Source: Mesorhizobium amorphae
GTDB taxonomy: Bacteria > Pseudomonadota > Alphaproteobacteria > Rhizobiales > Rhizobiaceae
NCBI RefSeq assembly: GCF_014843845.1
Contig: NZ_JHQS01000011.1
Coordinates: forward strand, 62,001 to 126,000
Length of the DNA: 64,000 nucleotides
Direction: 5' to 3'
In this document: piece after piece, positions 8,987 through 18,302 of the stretch
Layout: every line of letters begins with the position of its first letter
Numbering within the stretch: position 1 is the first letter of the stretch
Notes under the pieces: generated by a model
The model's input: the letters and a program-made list of their open reading frames with translations, nothing else
Databases searched by the model: none
What the model was told of the DNA's origin: nothing
Translations under genes and position numbers: made by a program

Positions 8987-10582
8987 ATGACGGAATTCGA
9001 ATTGAAGCTGCAGTCGGCCGCCAAGCTTGCCGCGAAAGGCAGGGTTTCGCGTCGGGACTTTGTTCAACTGGCGCTCGCCGCCGGCCTTACCGCCACGGCC
9101 GCCAATGCGATGTTCGTCCAGGCGGTGCGCGCCGAGCCGAAGAGAGGCGGCACCTTGAAGATCGGCATCAGCGATGGCGCCGCCGTCGATACGATGGACC
9201 CGGGTCTCTACCTCAACCCGTTCACCAGCACCGCGCTAGAGGGAACCTTGTCGAACAGCCTGACCGAGATCGATTCCAAGGGCAACGTGGTCCCCGACCT
9301 CACCGAGAGCTTTGAGCCTTCGGATGGCGCCAAGAAGTGGGTGTTCAAACTGAGGAAAGGCGCCACCTTTCACAATGGCAGGACGGTTACCGCCGACGAT
9401 GTCGTGGCCTCGGTCAGGCATCACACCGTCGAGGGCACGAAATCGGTAGCGAAATCGCGCCTGGCTTCGGTCAAGACCGTCGTCGCCGACGGTGCCGAGA
9501 CGGTCGTCTTTGAGCTCGATGGCGGCAATGCCGACTTCCCCTACATCATCTCGGACATCGTGGTAATGCCGGCGAAAGAGGGCGTCGCCGACTGGGAGTC
9601 GGGCATCCGCACCGGCCCCTATATGCTCGAGAAATTCGAGCCCGGCGTCATCGCCACCTTCAACAAGAACCCGAACTACTTCAAATCCGACAAGGGCTGG
9701 TTCGACCGTGTCGAATGCCTGGCGATCAATGATGTGACGGCGCGCACCAATGCACTCAACACCGGCGAGGTCCACTACATGGATCGCTGCGATCTGAAGA
9801 CGCTCGACATTCTGAAGCAGAACCCCGATCTCGTGATCTCGGAGACGACGGGCTACGGCCACTACGTCTATGTCATGAACGTCCAGAAGGCGCCCTTCGA
9901 CAATCCCGACGTGCGCAATGCGTTGAAGTACTCGCTCAACCGCAACGAGATCGTGCAGAAGGTGTTTCTCGGCCACGGCGCCATCGGCAACGACAATCCG
10001 ATCGCACCGACCGTCAAGTTCGCGATCGATCCGCAGCCCAAGCACGTCTACGACCCCGACATGGTCAAGAGCCTCCTCAAGAAGGCTGGGGCCGAGAACA
10101 CCCGGTTCGACCTGTCGGTCGCGGATGCCGGCTTCGCGGGTGCGACCGACTCCGCTCTCCTCTGGCAGGAGCATGCCCGGGCGGCCGGGCTCAACCTGAA
10201 TTTGATCAGGGAGCCCAATGACGGCTACTGGAACAATGTCTGGCTCACGAAGCCGTTCTTCGCCTCCTACTGGGCCGGCCGGCCGACATGCGACTGGATG
10301 TTCACCACCGCCTATGCGGCGGAAGCGGTGTGGAACGAAACGCTCTGGAAAAATCCGCGCTTTAATGAGCTGCTCGTCGCTGCCCGCTCGGAGACCGACG
10401 ATGCCAGGCGTGCCGGCATGTATGCCGAAATGCAGCAATTGGTGCATGACGACGGCGGGCTCATTAATCTCGTCTTCAACTCCTATGTCGATGCCCACAC
10501 CAAGGCTCTCGCCCATGGCGAGGTGGCGTCGAACTGGCCGATGGACGGCACGAAGATCGCCGAACGCTGGTGGTTCGGCTAG
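8987..10582 (+). CDS. Tat-exported ABC transporter substrate-binding protein (family 5, peptide/nickel type)
   Basis: The 531-aa periplasmic binding protein belongs to the DppA/OppA family. Residues 21-26 (SRRDFV) followed by a hydrophobic segment form a twin-arginine signal, with likely cleavage after residue 49 (VRA-E). The mature start KRGGTLKIGI and the later ESFEPSDGAKKWVFKLRKG and ADDVVASVRHH segments are typical of solute-binding family 5. It should bind an oligopeptide or similar ligand for import. No permease or ATPase gene is adjacent; both flanking coding genes are on other transcripts. It is therefore an orphan binding protein that must borrow a transporter or act as a sensor. The ribosome-binding site is strong. 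Confidence 0.9.
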   Translation: MTEFELKLQSAAKLAAKGRVSRRDFVQLALAAGLTATAANAMFVQAVRAEPKRGGTLKIGISDGAAVDTMDPGLYLNPFTSTALEGTLSNSLTEIDSKGNVVPDLTESFEPSDGAKKWVFKLRKGATFHNGRTVTADDVVASVRHHTVEGTKSVAKSRLASVKTVVADGAETVVFELDGGNADFPYIISDIVVMPAKEGVADWESGIRTGPYMLEKFEPGVIATFNKNPNYFKSDKGWFDRVECLAINDVTARTNALNTGEVHYMDRCDLKTLDILKQNPDLVISETTGYGHYVYVMNVQKAPFDNPDVRNALKYSLNRNEIVQKVFLGHGAIGNDNPIAPTVKFAIDPQPKHVYDPDMVKSLLKKAGAENTRFDLSVADAGFAGATDSALLWQEHARAAGLNLNLIREPNDGYWNNVWLTKPFFASYWAGRPTCDWMFTTAYAAEAVWNETLWKNPRFNELLVAARSETDDARRAGMYAEMQQLVHDDGGLINLVFNSYVDAHTKALAHGEVASNWPMDGTKIAERWWFG

Positions 10583-10703
10583 GCCGTGTACTCATGAATT
10601 GGGAAGGCGGACTGGACGCGTTTGATGTCGCCTTGTCCCCCAACAGTGGCTCAGGAGCGGACATCGCAGCAGGTCCAATCCCTGGCGCGCGTCCAGGGGT
10701 CCA

Positions 10704-12881
10704 TCAATTGCCTCTGATTTTGGACAGCGCGTCCTTTGCGTAAATGCCAACCAGGGCTTCATTCTGGAGTGCCGCGAGCGCAGGTATCGCAGCTCGTGCC
10801 GGAGGCCCGATCTTTCCCAGTGCCTCAATGGCCTCCCGGCGGAGATATTCAACCTTAAGCGCGTCAACCAGAGCCGGAACGGCTTGCAATGCCGCTGGTC
10901 CAAACCAGCCCAGTCGCTTCACTGCATATAGCTGAGAAATGGGATCGCCGGTCTCAAGCGCTGTTTCCAGGCTCGTAACGGTGACGGCCAGCGGCAGCGC
11001 AGCGATGCGGACACCGTCATTCAGGCGCTCCGGGACGCTTGCGTGTTCATAATCCCATTTGAACGAGAGGGGTAAGGTGTCGGGAAGGTTTTCGAGCCCT
11101 TTCTGGTCTAAACCCGGCCGGAACTTCAGGAGCATTTGTCTCGCTTCCTCCCGGCGACCGAGCTGCGCCAGTACGGAACTGAGAGGTAGAAAGAGCGCAG
11201 TTGCGTCTGGGTTTCGCCTGACGCCTTCTCCGAACACCTCAGCCGCTTGTTTCAGATCGCCCATTGCAAAAAGCGCCAACCCACGAGCGAGAACGTAGTG
11301 GCCTGGATAGTTCGGGTTGAGCCGCATGGCGGCCGCGACGAAATTCAGCGCTTCGGCAGGTTCGCCTGAGATCGTCAGCGCCCAAGCCGTTGCAATGTGC
11401 GCCTCGGGGTCGTTGGGATCCAATGCAATCGCTCGACCGGCATTCCTGCGTGCATCTTCGGCCAGGCCTTGATACACGTCCCGCAATGCCTCTACCGTAT
11501 AAGACAGTGACGTTGGATACTTCTTGGCCAGCTCTACGTAATCGTAAGCTCCCCACCAGAAATATGGTTCGTCCCTGCCGAGTTCCTTGCCCCAGAGTGA
11601 GTCAACGACGCGGAAGTAGGCCAGCGCCAGGGCGGCATAAGCTCGCCCATATTCGGGATCAAGTTCGGTCGCTTTTTTCAAGGAAGTGATGGCGGCAGCT
11701 GTGTCTTTTGCGTTGTAACGGAGATAAAGGCTCCAACCCTCTTCGAAAGCTTCCTTGGCTGCAATGTTGTCCGGCTTGGCGCGGGCAATTTCCGCTTTTG
11801 TGGTGGTGGTGAGATTGACCTTCAACGCTTCGACGATCCTCGCGACAAAAACGTCCTGGACCGCAAAAATATCGGCGACGTTTCCATCGAACCTGTCTGC
11901 CCACACATGCCCGCCGGTGAGGGCATCGATGAGCTGGGCGTTGACTCGCACCTGCTCGCCGGCGCGACGGACGCTCCCTTCGAGGACGTAGCGCACGCCA
12001 AGTTCTTCGGCGACCTGGCTGATTTTTACCGGCTTGCCGCGGTAAACGAATGTCGAGTTTCGCGCGATCACGAAGAGGCCGGAAACCTTGGAAAGGTCGG
12101 TGATCAAGTCATCGGTCATGCCGTCGGCGAAAATTTCCTGACCAGCTTCGGTGGACATGTTGGTGAACGGGAGCACGGCGACTGACGGCTTATCGGGCAG
12201 CGGCAACGCCATCTTCGATTGCGAGGCCACGTCACCGGGTCGAACGAGATCGTCACCAAAGCGCTGCCAAAGCACCAGCCCCGCGACGATCAGAATCAAT
12301 ACTGTGGCCGCGACTGCGATCCAGCGCCGCGTTCCGTCAGGTTTGCGACTTCCTGAGATAACCGGGGTGCGCGGGTCCACTCGGTAGAGGCGAACGGGCT
12401 TCTCGATGTTCTTGACACGCTGTTCGCCCAAAAACTCGAACCCGTAGTCCAGCTTCCTCTCGACCTGATCAAATGCTGTTCCCGAAATCAACACGCCTCC
12501 CGGCGGCGCCAACCCTTCGAGCCTCGCCGCCACATTCACCCCATCTCCGTAGATGTCCGCCCCTTCGATGATGATGTCGCCAAGGTTGATGCCAATGCGG
12601 AATTCGAGCTGTTTTTCTTTCGGCAGTTCGGCATTGCACTCTGCCATGGTGCGCTGGATTTCGACGGCGCAGGCGACTGCATCAACAACGCTCGGGAACT
12701 CTACCAGCGTACCATCACCCATGAGCTTGACGATTCGCCCATTGTGAGCTGCGATTTTCGGATCGATCAGGTTCTCTCGCGTGCTCTTCAGGCGCGCCAA
12801 TGTATCGGCTTCATCCGCTTCCATGAGGCGGCTGTAGCCAACGACGTCGGTGGCAAGTATCGCTGCAAGCTTGCGCTGCAT
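10704..12881 (-). CDS. Membrane-anchored class III adenylate cyclase with TolB-like, TPR and HEAT-like regions
   Basis: The 725-aa protein has a cyclase domain at about 1-168 (metal-binding positions D12 and D56; YGDGVNVAARLE at 111-122). One transmembrane helix follows at about 187-206 (IAVAATVLILIVAGLVLW), then a TolB-like domain from about 230 (KPSVAVLPFTNMSTEAGQEI) and TPR helices. The C-terminal roughly 70 residues look like HEAT repeats (AIEALGKIGPPARAAIPAL). With one helix after the cyclase, the catalytic domain should be cytoplasmic and the TolB/TPR part periplasmic, which would suit envelope sensing. It is related to the cyclase at 5152-6897, but that one has neither the helix nor the HEAT-like tail. 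The ATG at 12881 gives the family's usual N-terminus. Confidence 0.88.
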   Translation of the reverse strand: MQRKLAAILATDVVGYSRLMEADEADTLARLKSTRENLIDPKIAAHNGRIVKLMGDGTLVEFPSVVDAVACAVEIQRTMAECNAELPKEKQLEFRIGINLGDIIIEGADIYGDGVNVAARLEGLAPPGGVLISGTAFDQVERKLDYGFEFLGEQRVKNIEKPVRLYRVDPRTPVISGSRKPDGTRRWIAVAATVLILIVAGLVLWQRFGDDLVRPGDVASQSKMALPLPDKPSVAVLPFTNMSTEAGQEIFADGMTDDLITDLSKVSGLFVIARNSTFVYRGKPVKISQVAEELGVRYVLEGSVRRAGEQVRVNAQLIDALTGGHVWADRFDGNVADIFAVQDVFVARIVEALKVNLTTTTKAEIARAKPDNIAAKEAFEEGWSLYLRYNAKDTAAAITSLKKATELDPEYGRAYAALALAYFRVVDSLWGKELGRDEPYFWWGAYDYVELAKKYPTSLSYTVEALRDVYQGLAEDARRNAGRAIALDPNDPEAHIATAWALTISGEPAEALNFVAAAMRLNPNYPGHYVLARGLALFAMGDLKQAAEVFGEGVRRNPDATALFLPLSSVLAQLGRREEARQMLLKFRPGLDQKGLENLPDTLPLSFKWDYEHASVPERLNDGVRIAALPLAVTVTSLETALETGDPISQLYAVKRLGWFGPAALQAVPALVDALKVEYLRREAIEALGKIGPPARAAIPALAALQNEALVGIYAKDALSKIRGN

Positions 12882-13650
12882 GCCAGCTCCAGACGTGGGG
12901 CACGCTCGCTGTCATGTTAGGCGAGTTTTGCTCCTGGGCCTAGGGTTGCTCAGCTTCGGGTCAGATCGAGACTTCACGCCTTCCTACAAACGTCCGCTAT
13001 CGCCATCCCAAATCCCGAGGCTGCCGCTCCGCTATCGGCCCCTGCCCGGACATCCCAGACCGCATACCATTGGCCGCGAAACGCCAGATAGAAGCCCCAC
13101 GATCGGACCGCGTTGCCGGTTGCTCAGCCCGGACTTCGAAGAGGACCAGCCAAAGGCGCCTTCCTAGGAGACTCCCGTGGCTTGTCGCGCTGCCGGCCTG
13201 GCGCGAGGTCGCCGCCGCCCGGCAACGCGCGTGTACGCCAGCTTCGGCAGCCTGTTCCTGAGCGAAGAACAGGAAGAGGCGGCGGGCTCGGTGGCGCGCC
13301 TCCCTAATGGACTCGCCGAGCGGAAGCACAGCCACGAGGCATCCGGCAGGGAGAGGTCGCCGCAACGCGCCGCCGTACGGCAGCCGGCAAATCACTTCTG
13401 CAGCCGCCAGGCTACTGAGCGTCGCGGCAGAGGTAGTCCGGCTACGCTAAAAGGATGAGTTTAAGGTTAGGGGGAATTGGGACAGACTAGAAACCATAAC
13501 AAAATGAGGTCCGACGCCTTGCCGCGCGCAAGTAATTGTTGACGCAACCAGAACGCGCCTGAACCCAGGAACTACAGTCGCCAGGAGAACTTTCGGCATT
13601 TTGCGGGGACTATCGAAGTTTGTAAACTTCCTTGGGTGGGGGGTTGTTGC
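12882..13650. other. Gene-poor stretch of about 770 bp upstream of the glycan operon
   Basis: No supportable gene. Open frames on both strands give Arg/Ala-rich products without ribosome-binding sites. It contains copy B of the 53-bp repeat (13359-13411) and, toward 13450-13640, an AT-richer stretch likely to hold the promoter of the downstream glycan operon. Confidence 0.45.
13359..13411 (+). repeat. 53-bp dispersed repeat, copy B
   Basis: It is 50/53 identical to 5073-5125, in the same orientation and about 8.3 kb away. Its location between genes suggests a dispersed intergenic element. Confidence 0.75.
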
Positions 13651-14997
13651 ATGGCGTCTCACACGATTTCTAATCAGGACATGATCGCGCCTCACGTTCC
13701 GGTGGCTCCTGGGCGAAGGTACTCTGCTCGTGTGGATGGTGCGGCGTCTGCCAGGGTCTTTGCGATCCCGGGACGCAACGCAGATGTCGCTCTGCTGGGT
13801 GCCAAGCCGGCCTTCGCGGAGATGCTGCTCGTCGGGCGGCCCAACATGCCCGATCGGGCCACCTTCATGGGTCGCATCGACCGAATGTTCGATAGCGGGC
13901 GCCTGACAAACCGCGGTCCGATGCTGCTTGAGTTTGAGGAGCGCGTCGCGAGGATTGCCGGCACGCGTCATTGCATTGCCACCTGCAACGCAACGGTCGG
14001 CCTTGAGCTGGCCATCAGCGCATTGGGTATGGCGGGAGACGTCATCGTTCCCTCGTACACTTTCGTGGCAACCGTGCACGCCCTATGGCGTCAGGGCCTG
14101 CGGCCCGTATTCTGCGATATCAACCCCAAGACCCACTGCCTCGACCCCGACAGCGTCGAGGCTGCCATTACATCGCGTACCACGGGTATCCTGGCCGTGC
14201 ATATGTGGGGAAACACGTGCGCGACCCACGCGCTGGAGGACATCGCGGAGCGCCACGGCCTGAAACTGCTCTTCGACGCCGCGCACGCCTTCGGCTGCGG
14301 CACCAAAAAGCGTGCGGTCGGCGGCTACGGTGACGCGGAGGTCTTCAGCTTCCACGCGACCAAGTGCGTCCATGCCCTTGAAGGCGGCGCGATCGTCACC
14401 GACGACAGTGACCTCGCCGGAAGGCTAAGGCTGATGGTGAATTTCGGGTTCTCGGACGAGGACACCGTCAAGCACCTCGGCACCAACGGGAAGATGAGCG
14501 AGGCATCGGCCGCCATGGGCCTGACGTCGCTCGAGTCGATGGATGCCATTATCGCGCACAATCGGCGCAACTATGCGGCCTACGCCTCCGGCCTTCAGGC
14601 GATCCCCGGGATCAGCCTGATGTCGCGGCGGATGAACCAGCAGCACAACTACCACTACATCGTCACCGAGATCGACGCCGCCACGGCCGGATTGACCCGC
14701 GATGAGCTCGTCGCTGCGCTGCGCCTCGAGAACGTTGTCGCCCGCCGTTACTTCTATCCAGGCTGCCATCGCATGCAGCCCTACACTGGCCTTTTTCCGC
14801 AGGCGGGTCGAACCCTGCCGGTTACCGAGGAGATCGCCAAGCGCGTCATGGTACTGCCCACCGGAATGCAAGTCAGCGAAGCGGAGGTGGGGCGGCTGAC
14901 ATCCAGGATCGCGGCGATCGTGCGGCAGGCGCCCGCGGTTCGTGCGGCCCTGGCTCAATGCCACGACCCACGCTTGCCGCCGTTTCTGCGCCAATAG
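13651..14997 (+). CDS. DegT/DnrJ/EryC1-type PLP sugar aminotransferase
   Basis: The 448-aa protein is a PLP aminotransferase of the DegT family, which converts nucleotide-linked keto-sugars to amino-sugars using glutamate. The PLP-binding lysine is K238 in the segment SFHATKC. The cofactor-ring aspartate is D209 in LLFDAAHAFG. A TCNATVGLELAI phosphate-binding loop and the VIVPSYTFVAT segment are also present. A GTG at 13636 could start the frame, but the ATG at 13651 sits eight bases after a G-rich Shine-Dalgarno (GGTGGGGGG) and is preferred. The N-terminal roughly 55 residues extend beyond the usual family start. First gene of a five-gene operon whose later members export and attach sugars. 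Confidence 0.9.
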   Translation: MASHTISNQDMIAPHVPVAPGRRYSARVDGAASARVFAIPGRNADVALLGAKPAFAEMLLVGRPNMPDRATFMGRIDRMFDSGRLTNRGPMLLEFEERVARIAGTRHCIATCNATVGLELAISALGMAGDVIVPSYTFVATVHALWRQGLRPVFCDINPKTHCLDPDSVEAAITSRTTGILAVHMWGNTCATHALEDIAERHGLKLLFDAAHAFGCGTKKRAVGGYGDAEVFSFHATKCVHALEGGAIVTDDSDLAGRLRLMVNFGFSDEDTVKHLGTNGKMSEASAAMGLTSLESMDAIIAHNRRNYAAYASGLQAIPGISLMSRRMNQQHNYHYIVTEIDAATAGLTRDELVAALRLENVVARRYFYPGCHRMQPYTGLFPQAGRTLPVTEEIAKRVMVLPTGMQVSEAEVGRLTSRIAAIVRQAPAVRAALAQCHDPRLPPFLRQ

Positions 14998-15020
14998 TTT
15001 GCGGACCGAAGGAGCCGGGA

Positions 15021-15935
15021 ATGACGACCAACGAGATGAACCTGCGCGGTCGCGAACTCGTCGACGAGGCACTGCTGCCGACTGAAGAGGACGTGGCGCG
15101 CTACGAAAGAACTGGCTGGCACATAGCGCCCCAAGTGCTGCCGGACGCGCTTCTCGACTCGGCGCGGCTGGCGATCGAGGCACACCACGCCGGTAAACGC
15201 GACCGGACCCTGCCGCGCAAGGCGAAGTTCAGCGACTGGCGGCCCGGCGACGGCGACGGCGTCCGCAACAACGAATTCTGCTCGCTTCAGAACGACGGTG
15301 TACGGGAGCTCGTGATGCAGCCCGTGCTGGGAGCGATTGCGGCCCGACTGGCGCGAGCCCCGGCGATCAGGCTGTTCGACGACCAGGCGATCTACAAGCC
15401 GCCCGCCGCTGGCGCGGTTGGCGCGACGGCCGTCGGCTGGCACACCGACCACTCCTACTGGTCCACCTGCACTTCAATGAGCATGCTGACTGCCTGGATC
15501 CCGCTGCACGACGCAGAAGTGACGAACGGCACGCTCTACGTCATCGACGGAAGCCATCTATGGCCGGAGTGTGAACATCTGCGTGGTTTCAACGACCCGG
15601 ACCTCGACAGTATCGAACAGCGGATGGGCCGGGCGATCCCGAAACACCTAATCACACCCATGCAGCTCAAGAAGGGGCAGGTCAGCTTCCACCACATGCG
15701 AGCGCTGCACGCGAGCGCTCCGAACCGGGCGACGCACCCGCGCTTTGCCGTGGCGGTCCATATGCAGGACGCGGCGAACACCTACCAGCGGCTCGCCTCG
15801 GCAAATGGCATGCCAATCGTCCTGCCGCACGACCAGCTCTGTCGGCCCGATCGCTCGGGAAGGCCGGACTATTCCGATCCAGAAATATTTCCCGAGATCT
15901 GGCCCGGCAAGGCCCGGAACGTGAAGCATGCCTGA
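15021..15935 (+). CDS. Phytanoyl-CoA dioxygenase (PhyH) family Fe(II)/2-oxoglutarate oxygenase
   Basis: The 304-aa protein shows the complete PhyH iron site. H141 and D143 lie in GWHTDHSYW and the distal His is H230 in RALHASAPN. R241 follows as the probable 2-oxoglutarate anchor. It should hydroxylate a small or carrier-linked substrate, consuming O2 and 2-oxoglutarate. The frame opens at 14958, but the ATG at 15021 has a GGAGCCGG ribosome-binding site and removes a non-conserved leader. It lies 23 bp after the aminotransferase and overlaps the next gene by 8 bp. By position it could oxidise the amino-sugar or its acyl group, but that is inference. Confidence 0.88.
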   Translation: MTTNEMNLRGRELVDEALLPTEEDVARYERTGWHIAPQVLPDALLDSARLAIEAHHAGKRDRTLPRKAKFSDWRPGDGDGVRNNEFCSLQNDGVRELVMQPVLGAIAARLARAPAIRLFDDQAIYKPPAAGAVGATAVGWHTDHSYWSTCTSMSMLTAWIPLHDAEVTNGTLYVIDGSHLWPECEHLRGFNDPDLDSIEQRMGRAIPKHLITPMQLKKGQVSFHHMRALHASAPNRATHPRFAVAVHMQDAANTYQRLASANGMPIVLPHDQLCRPDRSGRPDYSDPEIFPEIWPGKARNVKHA

Positions 15936-16995
15936 TCCGACGGTCCTGCTTTCGCCGAGCGACCCGGCATGGGATGAATGGCTGGGCCGCGCACCACACG
16001 ATTTTTATCACCGTGCGGCCTATCATGCCTTCGCCGAGAGAATGGGAGAGGGGCGCGCGTGGATGGTCGTTCACGGCACCCCTGAGCGGTTCATGGCGTG
16101 GCCGTACGTCGCCTCGTTCGAGGATGGCCGGACCGACGCAAACTCGGTCTACGGCTACACCGGTCCGGTCGGGCTGGGACTGGACGACACCGAGTTTCGG
16201 GCGAGGGCATGGTCGGAAATCCGCGCTGCCTGGGCGGATCAGGAGCTCGTTACGCTGTTCACGCGGTTTCATCCGCTGCTGCAGAACTGGCGCCACTGCG
16301 AGGGCTTCCACGGCGACGAATTGACGCCGGGAGGAGAAGTGTTTCACCTTGGGCGCAGCGTCTCGATCGACCTGACGCATGATCGGGAAACCAGGCGCCG
16401 GCTCTACCCGAAGGTGCTGCGGCAGGAGATCAAGGAATCGGAGCGTGCCGGTCTCGTGGTGGAGCGGGACAGCGAATGGTCCACGTATCCGACCTTCGCC
16501 GAGCTCTACCGCGCGACGATGCGGAACAACGAGGCCTCGGAGCGCTATTTGTTCTCGGATCGCTACTTCGAGGCGCTGCGCGACGCGCTTGGAAGTCTCG
16601 CACATCTGGCCGTCGCGAAAGTCGAGGGCGAAGCGGCAGCGATCCTGCTTCTCACCGTGTGCGGAGACATCGCGGAGGCGCACCTCACGGGCGTGAACGC
16701 GAAGTTCCGCGCCCTGTCGCCGCTCAAGGGCCTCCTCGACGGCGTCGCCGATATCGCCCGGTCGCTGGGCGCGACACGACTGCACCTGGGGGCAGGTCGC
16801 GGGGGCCACGAGGATTCGCTTTTCGCATTCAAGGCCCGGTTCTCCTCGGTCCGCCACGATTTCAAGGTCGGCCGCTGGATCCTGGACAAGTCCGCCTACC
16901 GCGCGCTGCTGTGCGCACATTGCGGGGATGCCGCGCCGGACGTCGGATACTTCCCCGCCTATCGCGCCCCGATCGCGGTCGCCACCGGACACTGA
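15928..16995 (+). CDS. FemAB/GNAT-like acyltransferase
   Basis: The 355-aa protein has the layout of FemAB-like proteins (paired GNAT folds). The second half is the most typical: VLRQEIKESERAGLVVERD, then FAELYRATMRNNEASERYLF, FEALRDALGSLAHLAVAKVEGE and a C-terminal LHLGAGRGGHEDSLFAFKARF segment. Such proteins transfer amino-acyl or acyl groups to amines in cell-wall or polysaccharide assembly. Acylation of the amino-sugar made by the first gene is the natural inference. The start overlaps the PhyH gene by 8 bp, and the stop shares one base with the flippase start (TGATG). Confidence 0.78.
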   Translation: MPDPTVLLSPSDPAWDEWLGRAPHDFYHRAAYHAFAERMGEGRAWMVVHGTPERFMAWPYVASFEDGRTDANSVYGYTGPVGLGLDDTEFRARAWSEIRAAWADQELVTLFTRFHPLLQNWRHCEGFHGDELTPGGEVFHLGRSVSIDLTHDRETRRRLYPKVLRQEIKESERAGLVVERDSEWSTYPTFAELYRATMRNNEASERYLFSDRYFEALRDALGSLAHLAVAKVEGEAAAILLLTVCGDIAEAHLTGVNAKFRALSPLKGLLDGVADIARSLGATRLHLGAGRGGHEDSLFAFKARFSSVRHDFKVGRWILDKSAYRALLCAHCGDAAPDVGYFPAYRAPIAVATGH

Positions 16996-18302
16996 TGTTG
17001 GCCACCCCGCACTTCGCCGCCGATCAAGACCATGTGGACGGCGGACGTCGCTCCATCCTTGGCAATTTCCGGTCGGTCTTTATCGGGCGTCTGTTCTCAT
17101 CCCTTTCGATGTGGCTCGCGCTCATGCTGCTGGCGAAGCTGTCCGACCCGATGACCGTCGGCATCTATGCGCTCGCGCAGGCATTGTGCATCCCGATCGG
17201 CGAGGTGGCCAAGATGGGGCTGCGCGAAATCCACTCGAGCAGCACAAGTGGGCCTTATCTCTTCGGCAACTATCTCGCGCTGCGGCTGGTGGCCGCCGGC
17301 GTCGCTCTGGTGCTCATGGTGGCGAGCGGGATTCTCCAGACCAATTCCGCCGTCGTCATCTGGGTCGTCGTCCTCTATGCGCTGACCCGATGCATGGAGC
17401 TGGTTTCCGACATGGTCCACGGCCTCTTCCAGGCGCACGAGCGGATGGACTATATCGGCCGTTCGCTTTGTCTGCTCGGTCCGCTCTCGCTGCTGTTCCT
17501 GTCGGCCGGCTACTGGGCCACAGGCTCGCTTGTGGTCGCGGTGTTCGGCCAGTTTCTTGCGCAACTTCTGGTCCTCGCTTTCTACGACGTGCCCATGGGT
17601 CGCAGATGCGCAAAACTGCGCAGTTCGGAAGCGGTCGGGCCGCCAATCTGGGACAGGGGCGCCCTTCAGGGGCTCGCCCTGCAAGCGCTTCCGCTCGCCT
17701 TCGCCACCGTACTGGTGATGATAGCGGTCTATCTCCCGCGGCTCGTCGTGGAAAGCGCGCTCGGCCTGTCAGCCCTGGGTTTGTTCGCCGCGCTGACCGC
17801 ACTCTCGATGTCGCCGAACCGGGTGGTCAACTCGATGGGAATAGCGGTCAGCGTTCGGCTCGCGCACTATCATGCGGCGGGTGACCGCGCGCGTTTCGTC
17901 GGCCTGCTTGGACGTTTCGCCCTGGGCGTAGCGGCATTCGGAACGTTGGCCGTCGCGATCGCGGCCGCGTTCGGTGACGTGATCCTCGGCTTGGTCTACA
18001 CAGCCGAGTTCGCGGCCCAGGGGAACCTGTTCGTATGGCTGACCGGCGCCGCGACCCTGCGATGCATCGCCGACGTGCTGAAGTTCGGGATGGTCGCATC
18101 GCGCCGCTTTTGGTGGCTCGCGGCTCAGTACGCCGTCGTCGCGCTGGTCGCGGTATTGACCTCCTTCACCCTCATCCCCCGGCTGGCTCTGACCGGTGCT
18201 GGCATTGCGATGTGCCTGATTTTCGCTTCGCATCTGATCGTGGTCACGCTTGGCCTGTTGTACAATCTGCCGCGTACGAGGCAGGCGGACGCCGTCGCAT
18301 GA
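16995..18302 (+). CDS. Polysaccharide flippase (Wzx/oligosaccharide flippase family)
   Basis: The 435-aa polytopic membrane protein has about 12 hydrophobic segments (among them MWLALMLLAKLSDPMTVGIYALAQ and later long Ala/Leu/Val-rich helices), the usual length and pattern of MOP-superfamily lipid-linked oligosaccharide flippases. It should move a lipid-linked glycan across the inner membrane. Translation is coupled to the previous gene: its ATG overlaps that gene's TGA by one base. The end overlaps the glycosyltransferase by four bases (ATGA). The frame is open further upstream, but this ATG starts the hydrophilic tail that precedes the first helix. Confidence 0.88.
   Translation: MLATPHFAADQDHVDGGRRSILGNFRSVFIGRLFSSLSMWLALMLLAKLSDPMTVGIYALAQALCIPIGEVAKMGLREIHSSSTSGPYLFGNYLALRLVAAGVALVLMVASGILQTNSAVVIWVVVLYALTRCMELVSDMVHGLFQAHERMDYIGRSLCLLGPLSLLFLSAGYWATGSLVVAVFGQFLAQLLVLAFYDVPMGRRCAKLRSSEAVGPPIWDRGALQGLALQALPLAFATVLVMIAVYLPRLVVESALGLSALGLFAALTALSMSPNRVVNSMGIAVSVRLAHYHAAGDRARFVGLLGRFALGVAAFGTLAVAIAAAFGDVILGLVYTAEFAAQGNLFVWLTGAATLRCIADVLKFGMVASRRFWWLAAQYAVVALVAVLTSFTLIPRLALTGAGIAMCLIFASHLIVVTLGLLYNLPRTRQADAVA

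Noticed and set aside
12997..13395. A 132-codon frame on the minus strand in the gap before the glycan operon
   Set aside because: No ribosome-binding site or recognisable family, Arg/Ala-rich composition, and it overlaps the 53-bp dispersed repeat, so it is probably not a gene.
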